This document shows positions 61,232-64,000 of a stretch of DNA of 64,000 nucleotides, piece after piece. Position numbers and translations under genes: made by a program. Below the pieces are notes generated by a model. The model was not told where the DNA came from. It was given only the letters and a program-made list of their open reading frames with translations, and ran no database searches. Where the stretch lies: positions 6,901 to 70,900 of the forward strand of contig NZ_DGUZ01000022.1 in the NCBI RefSeq assembly GCF_002394865.1, in the 5' to 3' direction. The stretch is from Fibrobacter sp. UBA4297. GTDB lineage: Bacteria; Fibrobacterota; Fibrobacteria; Fibrobacterales; Fibrobacteraceae. Every line of letters begins with the position of its first letter. The stretch's first letter is position 1.

Positions 61232-63850
61232 ATGGCAGAGCAAAACAAGCGGATTCTTAAAGATTTTTTGAATGAACTGATTGAAAAGTTCAACGGCCAC
61301 CGTTCCGATATCTCGTCTGAAGACGTTTTGGAACAATTTATGGCGTGGGCCGAAGCCCGCGGAACAACGTTGTACCCAGCGCAAGAAGAAGCCATTTTGG
61401 AACTTTTGGACGGCAAGAATGTCATCCTCAATACGCCGACGGGTAGCGGAAAATCCATGGTCGCATTGGCGCTCCATTTCGATAGTCTTGTACACAACCG
61501 CCGTAGCGTTTACACCTGCCCCATCAAGGCGCTCGTGAACGAAAAGTGGATGGCGCTCTGCAAGGAATTCGGCGCCGAAAACGTCGGGCTTTCGACCGGT
61601 GATGCAACCGTCAACCGCGACGCCCCCATCATCTGCTGCACGGCCGAAATTCTTTCGAACATGGCGCTCTGCGAAGGCGAAGCGCTCACCATCACAGACA
61701 TCGTGATGGACGAGTTCCATTATTACAGCGACAAGGAACGCGGTGTCGCTTGGCAAGTTCCGCTTTTGACGCTCCCGCAATCGAGATTCCTCTTGATGAG
61801 TGCTACCATTGGCGCTACGGAATTTTTCGAACGCGATATGACCAAGCACACGGGCCGCGAATCCGTGACGGTCCGTTCCACGCAACGCCCGGTGCCGCTC
61901 GACTTTAGCTACAGCACTACCGAAATTTCAACCGAAGTGCAAAAGCTTGTGAACGAAGGCAAGGCTCCAGTTTACGTCGTTCACTTCACGCAGGCCGCTG
62001 CGGCAAGCAATGCGCAGAACTTCATGAGTCTTGACCTCTGCACCAAAGAAGAAAAAGTCAAGATCAACGAAGCAATCAAGGAAGTCCGATTTTCAAGCCC
62101 GTATGGTCCGGATGTCAAGCGTTGGCTCAAGCAAGGCATTGGGCTCCACCACGCGGGGCTTTTGCCAAAGTACCGCATTCTCTGCGAAAAGCTCGCCCAG
62201 CAAGGTTTGCTCAAGGTCATTTGCGGCACAGACACGCTCGGCGTGGGCGTGAACGTTCCAATCCGCACAGTCCTTTTCACACAGCTCTGCAAGTACAGCG
62301 GCGATAAGACCGCCATTTTGACCGCGCGAGATTTCCACCAGATTGCAGGCCGCGCAGGCCGTAAAGGTTTTGACAATGTTGGCTACGTGGTCGCACAAGC
62401 GCCCGAGCACGTCATCGAGAATCTGAAACTCGAAGCGAAGTCACGCACGACAGGCAAAAAATTCCAAAAGAGGAAACCACCCGAGCACGGCTACATTCCG
62501 TTTGATGAAAACACATTCAAGCGTTTGATTGACGCATCTCCGGAACCGCTCACTTCGAGTTTCCAAGTGAATCACGGGATGTTATTGAACATCTTGAGCC
62601 GTCCGACGGACGGTTGCCGCGCCATGCGTGCGCTCCTCAAGGATTGCCACGAAAGTGCGGCCAGCAAAAAACAGTTGCAGCACCGCGCATTTTTGCTGTT
62701 CAGGAGCCTCGTCGAAAAGAAGATTATCGAATTCGTGCCGCCTGTAGCTCCGGGTTACAGCCACTTGCGCGTAAACATGAACTTGCAAGACGACTTTTCG
62801 ATGAACCAGCCGCTATCGCTGTACTTACTTGACACGCTCCCGAAGCTCGACAAAGATTCGCCGGAATACGCCCTGAATGTGATTACCTTGTGCGAAAGCA
62901 TCCTCGAGAATCCCGAAGCCATTTTGCGCATCCAGCAGAGCAAGGCTCGCGATGCCCGCATGAACGAACTCAAGGCGCAAGGCATGGAATACAACCAGCG
63001 CCTCGAAGAGCTTGAAAAAGTTGAATACCCGAAGCCACTGCGAGACTTCATTTACGACACCTTCAACGCTTTTGCCGACATTCACCCGTGGGTCGATGAA
63101 AACATTGAACCCAAATCCATCGTGCGCGAGATGTTCGAGAATTTCACGACGTTCAGCGGCTACGTGAAGCAGTACAATTTGCAGCGCATGGAAGCGATTT
63201 TGCTCCGCCATTTGAACGGCGTTTACAAGGTGCTTTCGCAGACCGTGCCTGACGGCTACAAGAACGAAGAACTTTTGGAAATGCAGGACTACCTCGGCGA
63301 AATGATCCGCCGCGTAGACTCCAGTTTGCTCGAAGAATGGGAAAAGATGGCGCACCCGGAAGATTACCAGAAACGCTTGGACGCTGGAACTGCCGAAGAC
63401 GAAGCAGAAAAGGCATTCGGTGCAGACAAGGCCGCCGCAGACATCACCTACGACAAGAAGCGATTCCTCAACATGGTGCGTCAGCGCATTTTCCAGATTA
63501 TGATGAGTTTGCAAAAGCAGGACTTCTCGGATGTTCTGGACAGCCTCGCCGACGACCTTGCCGAAGGCGAACTTTTGGCGGACGCCGAAGGTATCCCATG
63601 GACAGAAAAACGGCTCATCGAAACGATGGCCGCCTACACTGCCGAACACCACAAGTTCCGCATGGATGTGGAAGGTCGAGCACTCTGCCATACAATCGTC
63701 ACGTACGAAGGGAACATTATGCAGATACAGCAAATGCTCCAGGACGAAGAAGGATTCAACGACTGGAGCATTGATTTCACGGTCAATCTCGATGAAAGCC
63801 GAGAAGTCGGAATGCCATTGTTAAAACTTGCCAGAATCGGCGAAGTTTAA
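61232..63850 (+). CDS. Ski2-like DEAD/DEAH-box helicase with C-terminal DUF3516-type domain
   Basis: An 872-residue SF2 helicase. Motif [10 protein letters not shown] (about 73-81), motif II DEFH (about 162, DExH), motif III SAT, motif [13 protein letters not shown] (about 331) and motif [12 protein letters not shown] (about 371) are complete. The arrangement and AKHHAGLLP-type block match Ski2/Mtr4/Hel308-like helicases. The C-terminal ~400 residues match the DUF3516 architecture, known from other bacterial RNA helicases. The likely role is unwinding RNA or structured nucleic acids. GC-ending codons suggest a core gene. It stands divergent from rfbA, and a terminator follows. Confidence 0.88.
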   Translation: MAEQNKRILKDFLNELIEKFNGHRSDISSEDVLEQFMAWAEARGTTLYPAQEEAILELLDGKNVILNTPTGSGKSMVALALHFDSLVHNRRSVYTCPIKALVNEKWMALCKEFGAENVGLSTGDATVNRDAPIICCTAEILSNMALCEGEALTITDIVMDEFHYYSDKERGVAWQVPLLTLPQSRFLLMSATIGATEFFERDMTKHTGRESVTVRSTQRPVPLDFSYSTTEISTEVQKLVNEGKAPVYVVHFTQAAAASNAQNFMSLDLCTKEEKVKINEAIKEVRFSSPYGPDVKRWLKQGIGLHHAGLLPKYRILCEKLAQQGLLKVICGTDTLGVGVNVPIRTVLFTQLCKYSGDKTAILTARDFHQIAGRAGRKGFDNVGYVVAQAPEHVIENLKLEAKSRTTGKKFQKRKPPEHGYIPFDENTFKRLIDASPEPLTSSFQVNHGMLLNILSRPTDGCRAMRALLKDCHESAASKKQLQHRAFLLFRSLVEKKIIEFVPPVAPGYSHLRVNMNLQDDFSMNQPLSLYLLDTLPKLDKDSPEYALNVITLCESILENPEAILRIQQSKARDARMNELKAQGMEYNQRLEELEKVEYPKPLRDFIYDTFNAFADIHPWVDENIEPKSIVREMFENFTTFSGYVKQYNLQRMEAILLRHLNGVYKVLSQTVPDGYKNEELLEMQDYLGEMIRRVDSSLLEEWEKMAHPEDYQKRLDAGTAEDEAEKAFGADKAAADITYDKKRFLNMVRQRIFQIMMSLQKQDFSDVLDSLADDLAEGELLADAEGIPWTEKRLIETMAAYTAEHHKFRMDVEGRALCHTIVTYEGNIMQIQQMLQDEEGFNDWSIDFTVNLDESREVGMPLLKLARIGEV

Positions 63851-63861
63851 AACATCATCAC

Positions 63862-63881
63862 GCCCGCGAAAGCGGGCTTTT
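63862..63881. terminator. Bidirectional terminator after the helicase gene
   Basis: Stem gcccgc/gcgggc with a gaaa loop and tttt after. It separates the helicase from a convergent gene. Confidence 0.85.
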
Positions 63882-63897
63882 ACGTTTTAAGCAAAGT

Positions 63898-64000
63898 TTA
63901 AACTTCACCGACAAACTCAAAGCCAGCTTCTTCAACAGCGGTTTTTAAAGCAGGCTCGGAATGCGCCAAGGTCGCTGAGCCTGCCGAAGCGCCGTGATGA
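63898..64000 (-). CDS. C-terminal end of a minus-strand gene (partial)
   Basis: The frame enters from the right edge and stops at TAA 63900-63898. The last residues read LAHSEPALKTAVEEAGFEFVGEV, preceded by GASAGSAT. The ALKTAVEEAGFEFV ending resembles the last helix and strand of a heavy-metal-associated (HMA) domain. The residues before are the in-frame translation of a dispersed repeat (cttcggcaggctcagcgacc). The assignment is tentative. Confidence 0.5.
   Translation of the reverse strand, partial: HHGASAGSATLAHSEPALKTAVEEAGFEFVGEV

Overview
The window looks like a chromosomal segment of a Fibrobacter (Fibrobacter succinogenes-like) bacterium. This rests on the mix of GC-rich housekeeping genes with AT-rich accessory genes, Ser-rich linkers in secreted proteins, lipoproteins of a Fibrobacter type, and intergenic spacers built from short palindromes. 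I recognised no rRNA, tRNA or CRISPR array.

Layout. 1-8050 holds a partial membrane protein, an MBL-fold hydrolase, an acyltransferase, a small UreE-N-like protein, uvrB, a lipoprotein and gpmI. A relic of a second gpmI 3' end follows at 8177-8217. 8416-16552 encodes two type IV pilus minor-pilin-like proteins, PilW-like and a giant 2264-residue PilX-like protein. 16600-18085 is a scar: the 3' end of a sulfatase-like gene, the 3' end of a HipA-like gene, and a DUF3791/DUF3990 toxin-antitoxin-like operon. 18300-37196 is a surface-polysaccharide cluster: wecE-like aminotransferase, ATP-grasp enzyme, Gfo/Idh oxidoreductase, GtrB-like transferase, Wzm/Wzt ABC exporter, nitroreductase, pyruvyltransferase, at least six glycosyltransferases and membrane enzymes. 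A second DUF3990 operon and a broken zeta-toxin locus interrupt it. Base composition switches from GC-rich to AT-rich inside wzt, as if the variable part had been swapped by recombination.

37200-42900 is the most remarkable part. One complete type IV pilin gene (minus strand, with its own promoter) is accompanied by three promoterless, start-less pilin 3' cassettes at 37217-37603, 37676-38056 and 40706-41098. All begin at the same point in the protein (VKLQ), two share a 20-bp identity with the complete gene there, and all keep their stop codon. This is the architecture of an expressed locus plus silent cassettes for pilin variation by gene conversion. Toxin-antitoxin remnants, a GNAT-type toxin pair and an interrupted Rpn recombination-promoting nuclease gene lie between the cassettes.

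43244-53998 carries an AAA/DUF4143 ATPase, a degenerate GGDEF protein, a third DUF3990 operon, a two-domain radical SAM protein, a LOG-family protein, a Ser/Thr kinase and a rhomboid-like membrane protein. 54155-61168 is a second envelope-polysaccharide block (manC, wza, a Wzb-like phosphatase, rfbC, rfbB, a lipoprotein, rfbA). RfbA and RfbB make the dTDP-4-keto-6-deoxyglucose that the WecE-like enzyme of the first cluster would aminate. 61232-63850 is a Ski2-like helicase, and the window ends inside a minus-strand gene.
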